From Geobacter sp. FeAm09 (GTDB lineage: Bacteria; Desulfobacterota; Desulfuromonadia; Geobacterales; Pseudopelobacteraceae): a stretch of DNA of 64,000 bases. Under the pieces are notes generated by a model. It made no database searches and was not told the DNA's origin. It worked only from the letters and a program-made list of their open reading frames with translations. The position numbers and the translations under genes were made by a program. The stretch spans positions 2,598,001-2,662,000 of the forward strand of contig NZ_CP042466.1 of assembly GCF_008330225.1 (NCBI RefSeq), read 5' to 3'. Below are positions 35,246-44,659 of this stretch, in pieces (position 1 is the stretch's first letter; every line of letters starts with the position of its first letter).

Positions 35246-36498
35246 GCCGACGCGACACCAATCAGGAAAACCTGACCTGCTCTTTCTGCGGCAAAAGCCA
35301 GGAAGAGGTGAAAAAGCTGATCGCAGGGCCGGCGGTGTATATCTGCGACGAATGCATCGAACTCTGCAACGACATCATCGCCGAAGAGATGAAGATGGAA
35401 GAGACCTTGGGGCCGGACATGAAGAAGCTCCCCAAGCCTCGCGAAATCAAGGAGATTCTCGACGAGTACGTCATCGGCCAGGACAAGGCGAAGAAGGTGC
35501 TCTCGGTTGCGGTGTACAACCACTACAAACGCATCGAGTCGGGAAGCAAGCCGGGCGACGTGGAGATGCAGAAGAGCAACATACTCCTCCTGGGGCCCAC
35601 CGGCTCGGGCAAAACGCTTCTGGCCCAAACCCTGGCCCGCATTCTGAAAGTGCCCTTCGCCATGGCCGATGCCACCAACCTGACCGAGGCAGGCTACGTG
35701 GGCGAGGACGTGGAGAACATCATCCTCAGCCTGCTCCAGGCGGCCGACTACGACGTGGAACGTGCCCAGAAGGGGATCGTCTACATCGATGAAATCGACA
35801 AGATCGCCCGCAAGACCGACTCCCCCTCCATCACCCGCGACGTATCGGGCGAAGGGGTCCAGCAGGCCCTGCTCAAGATCATCGAGGGCACGGTGGCCAG
35901 CATCCCCCCCAAAGGAGGCCGCAAGCACCCCCAGCAGGAATTCATGAAGGTGGATACCACCAATATCCTCTTCATCTGCGGCGGCGCCTTTGCCGGCCTG
36001 GAGAGCGTCATCCAGCAGCGCATCGGCATGAAGAGCCTCGGATTCGGCGCCGACGTCAAAAAGCGCGAGGAGAAGAAACTCGGGGAACTGCTCAACAACG
36101 TGACTCCCGAGGACCTGCTCAAATTCGGCTACATTCCCGAATTCATCGGCAGGCTCCCCGTCCTGGCCCCCCTCACCGAACTGGATGAGGACGCCATGGT
36201 ACAGATCCTGAAAGAGCCCAAGAACGCCCTGGTTAAGCAGTATCAGAAGCTCTTCGACCTGGAGAACGTCCGCCTGCGTTTCACCGACGGCTCCCTGGTC
36301 GCCATCGCCAAGGAGGCGCTCAAGAGGAATACCGGCGCCCGGGGCCTGCGCTCCATTCTCGAAAACTCCATGCTGGAGATCATGTACGAGATCCCCTCGC
36401 AACAGAACGTCAAAGAGGTGGTTATCAGCGAGGATGTCATCTATCGCAAGGAAAAGCCGATCGTCGTTTATGAGCAGCAGGTGAATGATGCTGCCTGA
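35242..36498 (+). CDS. clpX: ATP-dependent Clp protease ATP-binding subunit ClpX
   Basis: A 418-residue AAA+ unfoldase. N-terminal zinc finger Cys13, Cys16, Cys35, Cys38 (CSFCGK.., CDEC). Walker A GPTGSGKT at 118-125, Walker [10 protein letters not shown], pore-loop region [10 protein letters not shown] and IGF-type loop for ClpP contact (KSLGFGADV). Unfolds tagged substrates and feeds them to ClpP. Confidence 0.98.
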   Translation: MSRRDTNQENLTCSFCGKSQEEVKKLIAGPAVYICDECIELCNDIIAEEMKMEETLGPDMKKLPKPREIKEILDEYVIGQDKAKKVLSVAVYNHYKRIESGSKPGDVEMQKSNILLLGPTGSGKTLLAQTLARILKVPFAMADATNLTEAGYVGEDVENIILSLLQAADYDVERAQKGIVYIDEIDKIARKTDSPSITRDVSGEGVQQALLKIIEGTVASIPPKGGRKHPQQEFMKVDTTNILFICGGAFAGLESVIQQRIGMKSLGFGADVKKREEKKLGELLNNVTPEDLLKFGYIPEFIGRLPVLAPLTELDEDAMVQILKEPKNALVKQYQKLFDLENVRLRFTDGSLVAIAKEALKRNTGARGLRSILENSMLEIMYEIPSQQNVKEVVISEDVIYRKEKPIVVYEQQVNDAA

Positions 36499-36637
36499 CC
36501 CTTCGGGACTTGAAAGTTTTACTGTAATTTCTGGATGTTACATATAGGCAAACGGACGAAAGCGTTATTTTATCGCGCTTTGCGGCATAAAAGATGCTCC
36601 AATAGCCCTTGAAATGGCGCTTTGCGCGAAAATTTCC

Positions 36638-36667
36638 TTGACAGTCTTCGCGGGAATCTGCTAAACA
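36638..36667 (+). promoter_or_regulatory. Promoter of the HU gene
   Basis: TTGACA (36638-36643) and TAAACA (36662-36667) with 18-bp spacing, 43 bp before the GTG start. The 211-bp gap behind clpX also holds repeated CGCTTTGCG words at about 36577 and 36618 but no gene. Confidence 0.6.
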
Positions 36668-36709
36668 CTGACTCGCTTTGTATTCCCATAACAAAACAGG
36701 AGGTGTAAC

Positions 36710-36991
36710 GTGACAAAATCCGAACTGATTAGCGCAGTAGCAGAGAAGGCTGGGCTTAAAAAGGTTGAAGCTGAAAAAGCTGTTGCTGCTTTCATCACCA
36801 CCGTAACCGGCGCCCTCAAAAAAGGCGACAAGCTGAGCTTGGTTGGTTTTGGCACCTTCTCCACCGCAAAACGGGCTGCCCGCAAGGGTCAGAATCCCCA
36901 GACCGGCAAGAAGATCAGCATTCCGGCCGCTGTCGTGCCCAAGTTCAAACCGGGTAAGACCCTCAAGGAAGCCGTCAACAGCAAGAAGTAA
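36710..36991 (+). CDS. hup: HU family DNA-binding protein
   Basis: A 93-residue histone-like protein with the standard order: helix TKSELISAVAEKAGLKKVEA, GDKLSLVGFGTF, then the DNA-binding arm (NPQTGKKISIPAA). The GTG start follows AGGAGG with seven bases between. It has its own promoter. Structural role in nucleoid organisation. Confidence 0.97.
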   Translation: MTKSELISAVAEKAGLKKVEAEKAVAAFITTVTGALKKGDKLSLVGFGTFSTAKRAARKGQNPQTGKKISIPAAVVPKFKPGKTLKEAVNSKK

Positions 36992-37021
36992 TCCCGTACT
37001 GCAAAGTACGTCGAAGATTGA

Positions 37022-37098
37022 GGGGTTGTAGCTCAGTCGGTTAGAGTGCCAGCCTGTCACGCTGGAAGTCGCGGGTTCGAGCCCCGTCAACCCCGCCA
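37022..37098 (+). tRNA. tRNA-Asp (GTC)
   Basis: A 77-base tRNA with encoded CCA. Acceptor GGGGTTG/CAACCCC, anticodon stem CCAGC/GCTGG with loop CTGTCAC (anticodon GTC), T arm TTCGAGC. Probably on one transcript with the tRNA-Val nine bases on. Confidence 0.98.
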
Positions 37099-37106
37099 TA
37101 AAATTC

Positions 37107-37182
37107 GGGCGAATAGCTCAGCTGGGAGAGCGCCAGCCTTACAAGCTGGATGTCACAGGTTCGATCCCTGTTTCGCCCACCA
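37107..37182 (+). tRNA. tRNA-Val (TAC)
   Basis: A 76-base tRNA with encoded CCA. Acceptor GGGCGAA/TTCGCCC, anticodon stem CCAGC/GCTGG with loop CTTACAA (anticodon TAC). Its 3' side borders a more AT-rich stretch, a possible integration site, though no integrase is present in the window. Confidence 0.98.
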
Positions 37183-37236
37183 TTAAATTGTAAGTGGTTG
37201 ATTTTGAAAGAGTTTTTTGACGCCACCAACAAGAAT

Positions 37237-37294
37237 AGCCCATCAAGTCCACTTTTTGATACACCAGAAGGGGATGAGATGGGCTTATTTTTTA
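37237..37294 (+). terminator. Terminator-like hairpin after the tRNA pair
   Basis: AGCCCATC (37237-37244) pairs with GATGGGCT (37278-37285), followed by TATTTTTT. The loop is long (33 bases). It probably ends the tRNA transcript. The rest of the 37183-37523 interval holds one further hairpin and no gene. Confidence 0.5.
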
Positions 37295-37363
37295 ATGTTG
37301 GTTGCATATGCAAAAACACGTTGTGAGGCGATTTACCCCCAAGACTTCTTGTTCATTGAAACA

Positions 37364-37393
37364 GTAAACCCCGCCTGAAAAGACGGGGTTTAC
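37364..37393. terminator. 10-bp hairpin between the tRNA pair and the lipoprotein gene
   Basis: GTAAACCCCG (37364-37373) pairs perfectly with 37384-37393 around a 10-base loop. It lies between convergent units and can act on both strands. No strong T run. Confidence 0.55.
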
Positions 37394-37523
37394 CAATGGC
37401 CGGGTTAGGCGTTTTACTTAACTCCTTTTATCTGGTTGGGACATAAAACCAGACTCGAATCCTTGCCGCCTACGACGCTTCAGAATGGGCAGCGCCCTGG
37501 CCAGTTCAACTTGCAGAAGGCAT

Positions 37524-38087
37524 TTAATTAACAGCTATTTCCACCGTTTTTACTCCCGCAGAAAAATTTTCCCCTTTATAGGGGCGAAGCATCTTCCTTT
37601 TGTACACCGGCGTAACGGCAACCGTGTTAATGCCGGGGCGAATCTCGATTTCCCGCTCCACAATCACGTCATCTATCGGGAGTGCTATACTTAGCCTGTG
37701 TTTTCCGGGCGCAAGAGTCAACCGCTTGCTGAACTGATATTTCCAACCGGTGCCGCTCTCCGGCGCTTTCAATCCAACCGAGTTGTTGTCTTCCAGAATG
37801 GGGTCGGCTTCAAGTATTGTTGTCTGTCCATCAATATTGAGGTGCGCTCGGTATGGAGGGGCTGTATGCTTGCCGTACGTGCCCATGAGGTAATATAGAT
37901 TGCTCTTGACCAAAAGTGTGAAATCGACGACCGCCCTTCCCGCTTGAGCGCCATTTCCTCCCTCGGTGAAAACATCATTCCTGGCTGGAATTACAGACTT
38001 GGCGATAAGATCGCGATTATTTGCACAACCACTTGCAGCTACACCGAGCAACAACAGCGCTCCGACCATACATATGTTCATTTTCAT
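37524..38087 (-). CDS. Lipoprotein with beta domain, unknown function
   Basis: A 187-residue protein: signal peptide with lipobox VAASGC, then a beta-rich domain (RAHLNIDGQTTILEADPI; FSKRLTLAPGKHRLSIALP; VEREIEIRPGINTVAVTPVY). The last part resembles PEGA-type surface domains, in which a small modification of the text form is typical. Not assigned further. AT content is visibly higher than in the blocks to the left, and the gene leads a group of small exported proteins. Confidence 0.6.
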   Translation of the reverse strand: MKMNICMVGALLLLGVAASGCANNRDLIAKSVIPARNDVFTEGGNGAQAGRAVVDFTLLVKSNLYYLMGTYGKHTAPPYRAHLNIDGQTTILEADPILEDNNSVGLKAPESGTGWKYQFSKRLTLAPGKHRLSIALPIDDVIVEREIEIRPGINTVAVTPVYKRKMLRPYKGENFSAGVKTVEIAVN

Positions 38088-38201
38088 TGTTATCTACCAC
38101 CCTTTCATTTTTCAAGATATGGGAAGGTCAACAACCCGGGCTCATTAATAATTAGCGTGGCCAATAGACCCATTGATTAATAGTTGCAGTTTGCGAGTTT
38201 G

Positions 38202-38225
38202 AGAGGGAGCCATATGTCTCCCTCT
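38202..38225 (-). terminator. 8-bp hairpin after the 38243 gene
   Basis: AGAGGGAG (38202-38209) pairs with CTCCCTCT (38218-38225) around CCATATGT. It is 17 bases beyond the stop codon of the minus-strand gene ending at 38243. Confidence 0.55.
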
Positions 38226-38242
38226 TATATGCTTACTGGTAG

Positions 38243-38545
38243 CTATAGAAAATTAATGACAGTAAGATTCATACCTGCTGCAACAGATCGAATCTTTGCT
38301 TTGATCCCCTTAATATCTTCTTCAAGTTCTACGACGCGCCTCGTGTCCAATCCATCATATGTATAGAGGGAGCGCAACGCCAAATCCTTGGCCTTCAGCT
38401 GCTCCCTCAAGTCCGTAGTGTGTTGCCTGAACTTGTTAAGCGTCTCAGTGGAAATAACATTTATCTGTCTGTCTTCAGCAGACACAAAATTATTCAAGGT
38501 CAAAACTGCCGCGACAAGAACCAATGCCATGGTTTTCATTTTCAT
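38243..38545 (-). CDS. Small exported helical protein, unknown function
   Basis: A 100-residue protein with a signal peptide (cleavage near NNFVSAEDRQ). The mature part is mainly helical with charged heptads (LNKFRQHTTDLREQLKAKDL; VVELEEDIKGIKAKIRSVA), similar in outline to small periplasmic metal or stress chaperones of the Spy/CnrX kind, though no defining motif is seen. Start follows GGAGG. Stands alone between terminators. Confidence 0.6.
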   Translation of the reverse strand: MKMKTMALVLVAAVLTLNNFVSAEDRQINVISTETLNKFRQHTTDLREQLKAKDLALRSLYTYDGLDTRRVVELEEDIKGIKAKIRSVAAGMNLTVINFL

Positions 38546-38614
38546 TATTGTTCCTCCTTGATGGTTGCCCAATAAAAATTCCGTTTCGTTTTCACGAAGA
38601 GCCCGAAATCCATG

Positions 38615-38944
38615 TCATGCTCTCGGAGGATGAAAAATTTCGTTTATATGCGGGTCTGGAATGAGCCGAACAACATCGGCAAAGTTGCAGTCAATCACCC
38701 TGATATTGGCCCGTAGAACAAACGATGAGGCCGCATCCGCAATTACGCATACACATAAAGGGCAAATTGGTGTGGTGCCGGGAAGCGGGCAGCTTTGTGC
38801 ACCATCGGGATTACAGTGATTTTGGTTGCCTGCCTCAATTGCCGCTGGAGACTCGGCTGATGCAATGAGAACGGCACCCGAGAACATTATCCCGAGGGAG
38901 AGCAACAGCAATGCACAGATCATTCGAAATATAAGAGTTCTCAT
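38615..38944 (-). CDS. Small Cys-rich exported protein linked to metal efflux genes
   Basis: A 109-residue protein with an N-terminal signal (ICALLLLSLGIMFSGAVLIASA). The centre is Cys-rich: HCNPDGAQSCP, then CPLCVCV. The end reads INEIFHPPRA. The same design (signal, Cys cluster with C-x2-C-x-C, C-terminal F-x-P-P tail) occurs in the protein at 46074-46442 on the far side of the czc operon. I infer a periplasmic metal-binding accessory. Weak ribosome site. Confidence 0.55.
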   Translation of the reverse strand: MRTLIFRMICALLLLSLGIMFSGAVLIASAESPAAIEAGNQNHCNPDGAQSCPLPGTTPICPLCVCVIADAASSFVLRANIRVIDCNFADVVRLIPDPHINEIFHPPRA

Positions 38945-39188
38945 TTACAAACTCGTTGAAAGATGGAAGAAACGTTCGTACTACCCAAAGACAACAGATT
39001 CAAATACACATAAATCAAAAGCGTTAAACTTTACGTTATTCAGCTTTTGTTACCTGCCAGCATAGCTCTCTGTTGGCAGACTTGGTCAAGAGCCAGATGC
39101 AGAGGTGTCATCACGTTGCCCTTTTCCTTCTCTGGCATTTTTTTAAAGAGCCTTTTAACGTCATGCTCAGGACTGATCCTTGCGTTTG

Positions 39189-39464
39189 CTATTTTCCCGG
39201 CTTGTGTAGAGATCTCATCGTTTGATTATCCTCTTTCAGCTTGCGTTCAAGCAGCTTCAACTCATCGGGAGAATAGACTTTATCTCCCTTGGCAATTTCA
39301 ATTTTCAATTTTGCAATGCGTTCCGGCAGAGAATCGACTACCTTAGGACAATTTTTGCCATAAAGCGGGCCGATATTCTTCCTCTCTGCCGGGAGAGCGG
39401 CAAAAGCCTGAACTGCTCCGCAAAACACACTGACTGCACAAACCGTTACCATAAGCTTTTTCAT
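39189..39464 (-). CDS. Small exported helical protein
   Basis: A 91-residue protein with signal peptide (MKKLMVTVCAVSVFCGAVQA), one Cys in GKNCPKVVDS, and an amphipathic helical tail (LPERIAKLKIEIAKGDKVYS; ELKLLERKLKEDNQTMRSL). Start at 39464 follows AAGGAGGCTCATTC and overlaps the stop of the upstream HTH gene by ATGA. Related in design to the 38243 protein. About 240 bp downstream (38945-39188) hold no convincing gene; a 42-codon frame near 39020-39150 lacks a ribosome site. Confidence 0.55.
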   Translation of the reverse strand: MKKLMVTVCAVSVFCGAVQAFAALPAERKNIGPLYGKNCPKVVDSLPERIAKLKIEIAKGDKVYSPDELKLLERKLKEDNQTMRSLHKPGK

Positions 39465-39841
39465 GAATGAGCCTCCTTGAGGTGATGCCCCCATTGCTTG
39501 CGCATGGAGGGAATGTTAAGGTTGTATTTCTTGAGGATCTTGTAAACAGACTGCCGGCTTAGCGATACGTGTTGGTACTCGAGAGCGTTTCTGAGTCTCT
39601 GCGTTCCCCACTCCGGGTGCGTTTCAACCAAAGCCAGAATTTTTTCTTCCGTTCCCGGCGGAACAGGCTTGTGGACTCTTTGTACCTTCCCGTGCCCCGT
39701 CTTCCTGTTGTTTGCTTTCACTGCACCAGCTTTCCTGCTATTTCTTTTTGCAACAGCCACTTTGGTGAATATCCCGGCGAGATCGGCCATGGACAAACGC
39801 CGGCATTCCGTCTTTATGCCTTCACCAGATATGTTGTTCAT
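39461..39841 (-). CDS. Transposase-like helix-turn-helix protein
   Basis: A 126-residue basic protein. A Lys/Arg-rich N-terminal half (AKRNSRKAGAVKANNRKTGH) is followed by a winged-helix/homeodomain-like unit (EKILALVETHPEWGTQRLRN; LSRQSVYKILKKYNL) as found at the N-terminus of IS481/IS3-type transposases. There is no catalytic DDE part nearby and no flanking inverted repeat was found, so it is either a remnant of a transposase or a domesticated regulator of the small gene it overlaps. Confidence 0.55.
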   Translation of the reverse strand: MNNISGEGIKTECRRLSMADLAGIFTKVAVAKRNSRKAGAVKANNRKTGHGKVQRVHKPVPPGTEEKILALVETHPEWGTQRLRNALEYQHVSLSRQSVYKILKKYNLNIPSMRKQWGHHLKEAHS

Positions 39842-39912
39842 CGGTCCTCCATAGTTGTCTCGTTATCGATGATCATCCGCAGTTTGTTCGCGGCCATTGT
39901 AAGCGGGCTCCA

Positions 39913-40254
39913 TCATATGGCTGTGCTCCCCCTTTCGTTCGTCCTGATCTTGACCACATCGTCAACGGTGGAGACGAATATCTTCCCATCGCCCGAATTG
40001 CCGGTATGGGCATATTTCTGAACCGCGGTGACGACCGCCTCCGCCATATCGTCGTTCACCACCACTTCAAGTTGGATGCGCGGAACGAACTCCACCATCT
40101 CGTACACGACCTTGTCGATGGCGTTTTTTGCCCGGCCTTTGCCAAACCCCCTGATCTCCGAGATAGTAACCCCGGGGAGACCGGGAATGGAGTGGAGTTC
40201 CTCTGCCACATCCCGCAGTTTCGATGGCCGGATAATCGCTTTAATCTCTTTCAT
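39913..40254 (-). CDS. PII-like signal protein of the heavy-metal-efflux-linked group (PII-NG type)
   Basis: A 113-residue PII protein. It begins MKEIKAIIRPSKLRDVAEEL; the B loop is TGNSGDGKIFVSTVDDVVKI; the T-loop is unusual (EIRGFGKGRAKNAIDKVVY) and lacks the GlnB uridylylated Tyr context. PII proteins of this group are found beside RND metal pumps rather than ammonium transporters. It lies 29 bp downstream of the CzcA-like gene on the same strand, so probably the operon's last gene, perhaps sensing nucleotide or metal to tune the pump. Confidence 0.88.
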   Translation of the reverse strand: MKEIKAIIRPSKLRDVAEELHSIPGLPGVTISEIRGFGKGRAKNAIDKVVYEMVEFVPRIQLEVVVNDDMAEAVVTAVQKYAHTGNSGDGKIFVSTVDDVVKIRTNERGSTAI

Positions 40255-40283
40255 TGCCTGCTCCTTTCTTCAGAGAGTCGGGA

Positions 40284-43200
40284 TTACATTTCCTCTTCGG
40301 CATGGCGTTTCTCGAACCAACCGTACACCGAAGGGATGATCAGCAACGTGAGCAGGGTCGAAGTCACCAGCCCCCCCACGACGACTGTTGCCAGTGGTTT
40401 CTGGATCTCCGAGCCGGTACCCCCGGCCAGCAGCATCGGAATCAGGCTGAAGATGGCAATCGAGGCGGTCATCAGTACCGGGCGCAAGCGGTCGGAAGCC
40501 CCTTTTCTGATGGCCTCGTCCAGTGACAGCCCATCGTCCCGCAGTTGCGCAATGCGCGATACCAGCACTAAGCCGTTCAGGACCGCCACGCCGAACAGCA
40601 CGACAAAACCGACCGACGCGGGCACCGAAAGGTACTGGCCGGAGATGAAGAGTGCAAAGACGCCACCGATCAGGGCGAACGGCAGATTAGATATGACCAG
40701 CAGAGCCAGCCGGATCGAGCGGAAGGTGACGTACAGAAGCAGCAGGATCAAGCCGACGGCTACCGGACCGATGATCATCAACCGGTTCATGGCCCTTTGC
40801 TGGCTTTCAAACTGGCCGCCCCAGGTGAGGTAGTAGCCCGGCGGCAGTTTGACCTGTTCCCTGATCTTCTGTTTCGCCTCGGCTACAAAACTGCCGATGT
40901 CCCGGCCGGTGATGTTCATCTCGATGCCGATCCTCCGTACTCCGTCCTGTCGGCTGATCTGCACCGGCCCTTCAACCATCTTCACGTCGGCCAACTGCTC
41001 CAGCGGCACATTGACCCCAGCGGCTGTGGTTATCAGCAGGTTTTTGATCGCATCGAGGGAGTTGCGCTTCTCCTCCGGCAGCCGCACCGTAATGGGGAAG
41101 CTGCGGTTTTCCTCGTACAATTGAGATGCCACCTTGCCGGCAACAGCGATCTCGATCACCTTTTGCACGTCGCTGATATTGAGGCCGTAGCGCGCGATCC
41201 TCGATCGGTCGATATCGACGGTCAGATACGGTTGGCCGGAAACTTTCTCGGCATTCAGGTCTGTGCCCCCCTTGACGGTTGACAGCACCTTGGTGACCTC
41301 CTGGGATTTTTCGCTGAGCACTTTGATATCTTCACCGAACAGCTTGACGATCAGTTGCGCCCGGGTGCCGGCCACCAATTCGTCGATGCGGCACTGTATC
41401 GGCTGGCTGAATCCGACCGTGATGCCGGCAATAGCTTCGAGAGCCTGACGCATCTGGTTGGTTACCTCTTCCTTGGTGATATTGCGCGGCCATTCGCTTT
41501 TAGGTTTGAATATCCCCACGTAACCGGTTTTGTCCGAGCCTCGGGTATCAAGGGCTACTCCCGTCTGCCCGGTGCGCCCCACCACCGTATCCAACTCGGG
41601 GAACTCCTTCAGCTTTGCGGCGACGCGCTTGTTCACCTCCAGGGCCTTCTCCATGGAGACACCGGGAAGCATGGAGATGTCCATATCGAAAGCCCCTTCG
41701 TCCATGATTGGGATGAACTCTGTCCCCAGCCGGGTTGCCAAGAAGAGGGAAACGACCAGCAGTATGCCGGCAATTCCCAGCACCACACGCTTCTTGTTCA
41801 TGGCGTAATTGAGCAGGGGCTGATAGAGCCGGTGAGCGCGCTTCATGATGAAGCTTTCCTTTTCCGGGTGAGGTTTCAGAAGGAGGATGCAGAGCACCGG
41901 GATGATGAAGATGGAAAGGAGCAGGGATACGAGGAGCGCGATAGCCACGGTGAGAGCCAGCGGGCCAAACATTTTCCCTTCGATTCCCTCGAGTGTCAGG
42001 ATGGGAATGAAGGTGATGGCAATGATCAGCTCGCCAAAAATGCTCGGTTTTCGCACTTCCATTACCGCTTTCAGTACCGTCGTCAATTTTGGATGGCGTC
42101 CCCCCCCCTCGCTCAAATGCCGCTGAACGTTCTCCACCTGGATTATGGTGGTGTCGATAATCATGCCGATGGAGATGGCAAGGCCGCCGAGGGACATCAG
42201 ATTGGCGGTGATGCCGGTCAGCTTCATGACGATGAAGGTGGCCAGCAGCGAGAGCGGCAGGGCAATGAGCACGACGATGCTACCGCGGATACTGTTCAAG
42301 AGCAGGTAGAGCACGATCAAGACCAGGATGGAGCCTTCGATCAGAGCCTTGTTGACCGTGCCAACGCTGGCCTTGACGATATCGCTCCGGTCGTAGTAGG
42401 GAACTATCTTGACCCCTTCCGGCAGGATGTTGTTTGCGTTTATCTCCCTGACCTTGGCGGCAACCCGCCGGACGACGTCACGGCTGTTTTCGCCCCGGAG
42501 CATCATGACGATACCGCCGACACACTCATCCTTGCCGTTTTTCATGGCGGCGCCCATGCGCACCGCCTCGCCGACCTTTACCTGGGCCACGTCACGGATA
42601 TACGTGGGGGTGCCGCCAGCCGATTTCAGCACGATATTTCCGATATCTCCCACATCCCTGATCAGACCAACGCCTCGGACGATATACTGATCGGTGCCCC
42701 GTTCGAGCAGATTGCCGCCGACATTCTCATTGTTGCTGCCGATGGCGTTGTAGACGTCATCGATGTTAATGCCGTATTTCACCAATTTTTCCGGTGAAAC
42801 CAGCACTTGGTACTGTTTGAAATATCCGCCGTAGGAGTTGACTTCGTTGACCCCTGCGACATTTTTCAATTGCGGCGTGACAACCCACTCCTGGATGGTG
42901 CGCAGATTGGTCAAGTAGGCGACCTTTTGCTGGGGATCGTCCGGCATTTTTCCTTCCAGGTTGTACTGGTAGATTTCCCCCATGGCCGTACCGATCGGCC
43001 CCATGGCCACCTCGACCCCTTTGGGCACCTTTTCCCGGGCTTCCGCCAAGCGCTCGAACACCAGCTGCCGGGCAAAGTAGATGTTCACATTGTCCTTGAA
43101 GACGATGGTGACGATGGACAAGCCGAACTTGGTGACGGAGCGCATCTGCTCGATCCCCGGCAGGCCGCGCATGGCCATCTCGATGGGATACGTGACGTTG

Positions 43201-43388
43201 CGCTCGATCTCGATGGCCGACAGGCCGTCGGCGTGACTGACGACCTCCACCTGGATGTTGGTTACATCGGGAAAGGCGTCGATGGGCAGTTTTACATAGG
43301 AATAAAGGCCGAAGGCGACGATCAGGAGCGCCAGGAGGATGACCATCCCCTTCTGCCGTAAGGTGTAGGCAATTAATTTTTCCAGCAT
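40284..43388 (-). CDS. czcA: Heavy-metal efflux RND permease (CzcA/CusA family)
   Basis: A 1034-residue HME-RND pump with about 12 membrane helices and two large periplasmic loops. The TM4 relay region reads GLAISIGMIIDTTIIQVEN, with an acidic Asp and Glu as in metal pumps. Early motifs KLPIDAFPDVTNIQVEVVSH and GLSAIEIERNVTYPIEMAM match the family. The metal (Zn/Co/Cd versus Cu/Ag) cannot be decided from the motifs. It exports cations from the periplasm or cytoplasm across the outer membrane with the two upstream gene products. Confidence 0.95.
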   Translation of the reverse strand: MLEKLIAYTLRQKGMVILLALLIVAFGLYSYVKLPIDAFPDVTNIQVEVVSHADGLSAIEIERNVTYPIEMAMRGLPGIEQMRSVTKFGLSIVTIVFKDNVNIYFARQLVFERLAEAREKVPKGVEVAMGPIGTAMGEIYQYNLEGKMPDDPQQKVAYLTNLRTIQEWVVTPQLKNVAGVNEVNSYGGYFKQYQVLVSPEKLVKYGINIDDVYNAIGSNNENVGGNLLERGTDQYIVRGVGLIRDVGDIGNIVLKSAGGTPTYIRDVAQVKVGEAVRMGAAMKNGKDECVGGIVMMLRGENSRDVVRRVAAKVREINANNILPEGVKIVPYYDRSDIVKASVGTVNKALIEGSILVLIVLYLLLNSIRGSIVVLIALPLSLLATFIVMKLTGITANLMSLGGLAISIGMIIDTTIIQVENVQRHLSEGGGRHPKLTTVLKAVMEVRKPSIFGELIIAITFIPILTLEGIEGKMFGPLALTVAIALLVSLLLSIFIIPVLCILLLKPHPEKESFIMKRAHRLYQPLLNYAMNKKRVVLGIAGILLVVSLFLATRLGTEFIPIMDEGAFDMDISMLPGVSMEKALEVNKRVAAKLKEFPELDTVVGRTGQTGVALDTRGSDKTGYVGIFKPKSEWPRNITKEEVTNQMRQALEAIAGITVGFSQPIQCRIDELVAGTRAQLIVKLFGEDIKVLSEKSQEVTKVLSTVKGGTDLNAEKVSGQPYLTVDIDRSRIARYGLNISDVQKVIEIAVAGKVASQLYEENRSFPITVRLPEEKRNSLDAIKNLLITTAAGVNVPLEQLADVKMVEGPVQISRQDGVRRIGIEMNITGRDIGSFVAEAKQKIREQVKLPPGYYLTWGGQFESQQRAMNRLMIIGPVAVGLILLLLYVTFRSIRLALLVISNLPFALIGGVFALFISGQYLSVPASVGFVVLFGVAVLNGLVLVSRIAQLRDDGLSLDEAIRKGASDRLRPVLMTASIAIFSLIPMLLAGGTGSEIQKPLATVVVGGLVTSTLLTLLIIPSVYGWFEKRHAEEEM

Positions 43389-43423
43389 CGGAACCTCGCT
43401 TCCGTTCGTAGAATTAGTTGTGG

Positions 43424-44659
43424 TCAGTGACCATGGTCATCCTTCATTTCACCCTTCTTCACTTCCGACTTGAGAATGAAGGACCCCTTGACGGCCAATT
43501 GTTCCCCCTCTTTCAAACCGGACACGATTTCGACCATGCCGCCCGTTGCCCGGCCGGCCTGAATCGTGCGGGCAACGAATTCGTCCTTGCCCTCTGCGAC
43601 GAAGACCACCTTCCTGCCATCCAGGTCCTGGATGGCATCCTCGGGCACCGCCAGAACCGGTGCCGCATCGGCGGCAAGCGCCAGTTCTATCGTGGCAAAC
43701 ATCTCCGGTTTCAGCTTCCGGCCGGTATTGGGTACTTCAATGCGGGCTTTGACCGTGCGGGTGTTCGGATCTACCAAATCGGCGATGTAGGTAATGCGTC
43801 CCTTCAGCTTGAGGTCGGGAAATGCACCGACGGAGACTGAGGCTGTTTGGCCGCGGTGAATCTTGGCCAGATCCTTTTCATTGATGTCCACCACAACCCA
43901 GATAAAGGAAAGGTCGGCGATGGTGTAAAGACTTTGGGAGGGATCCGCCAGTTCACCTACAATTGCGTGCTTTTCAGTAATGACTCCAGCGATGGGCGCG
44001 CGGACCGGCAAGAGCGGCTTCTTATGAGAGTCGCTTCTGACATCGGAAAGATTCACTCCGAAAAGCGATAGCCGCTCTTCGTCCGTGCGCAGTTCGGTCT
44101 GGGCCATCTTGAAGTCGGTCTCGGCCTGGAGGATGTCCTTGCGGGCCGCAATCTTTTTCTCGACCAGGGCCTTTATCCGTTCCATGTTGGCCTGGGCCAG
44201 GGCGAGCTTCGTCTTTGACTGGCGATAGCGGCTCAGCGCCTCGCCAAGTTCCACACTGTCCAGAGTGACCAGCACTTGACCAGCGGCAATTCCGTCTCCC
44301 AAGGAAGACTTCACACTCACGATCTTGCCGGAGATCCGTGGGGAAACGTGAGCGGTCTTGTCGGCATTGGCCTCCACTTTGCCCGTAGCACTGATGACAC
44401 CGGCAAGCCGTTGTTTTGCCACCGTTTCGACCACTACTCCGTTTTGCTTTTGCTGTTCGGCAGCCATTTTGATTGAGCCTTTTTCATCGTGTCCTGCGTG
44501 GCCGCCTTGTTCGTTTCCCTGTCCTTTGTCGTCGGCCTTTTCATCCGTATGGCCGGCGGCCCTTCCCGCATCATCTTTGGTGGAAACGGTGCGGTAGTAA
44601 AGGCCGCCGCCCACGGCTACGGCCAGGATCAGTCCAATAAGTAGTGCCCTCTTCTTCAC
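43424..44659 (-). CDS. czcB: RND periplasmic adaptor (CzcB/CusB-like)
   Basis: A 411-residue membrane-fusion protein. N-terminal membrane anchor (LLIGLILAVAVGGGLYYR), then a His/Asp-rich stretch (GNEQGGHAGHDEKG) that could collect metal, lipoyl and hairpin domains (ISPRISGKIVSVKSSLGDGI; a long coiled coil), barrel (LPVRAPIAGVITEKH) and a short His-ended tail (MKDDHGH). The GTG start overlaps the czcC stop and is supported by GGAGGTGAT. Confidence 0.93.
   Translation of the reverse strand: MKKRALLIGLILAVAVGGGLYYRTVSTKDDAGRAAGHTDEKADDKGQGNEQGGHAGHDEKGSIKMAAEQQKQNGVVVETVAKQRLAGVISATGKVEANADKTAHVSPRISGKIVSVKSSLGDGIAAGQVLVTLDSVELGEALSRYRQSKTKLALAQANMERIKALVEKKIAARKDILQAETDFKMAQTELRTDEERLSLFGVNLSDVRSDSHKKPLLPVRAPIAGVITEKHAIVGELADPSQSLYTIADLSFIWVVVDINEKDLAKIHRGQTASVSVGAFPDLKLKGRITYIADLVDPNTRTVKARIEVPNTGRKLKPEMFATIELALAADAAPVLAVPEDAIQDLDGRKVVFVAEGKDEFVARTIQAGRATGGMVEIVSGLKEGEQLAVKGSFILKSEVKKGEMKDDHGH

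Noticed and set aside
41355..42797. A 480-codon plus-strand open frame opposite the CzcA-like gene
   Set aside because: Antisense to conserved CzcA motifs and without recognisable domains.
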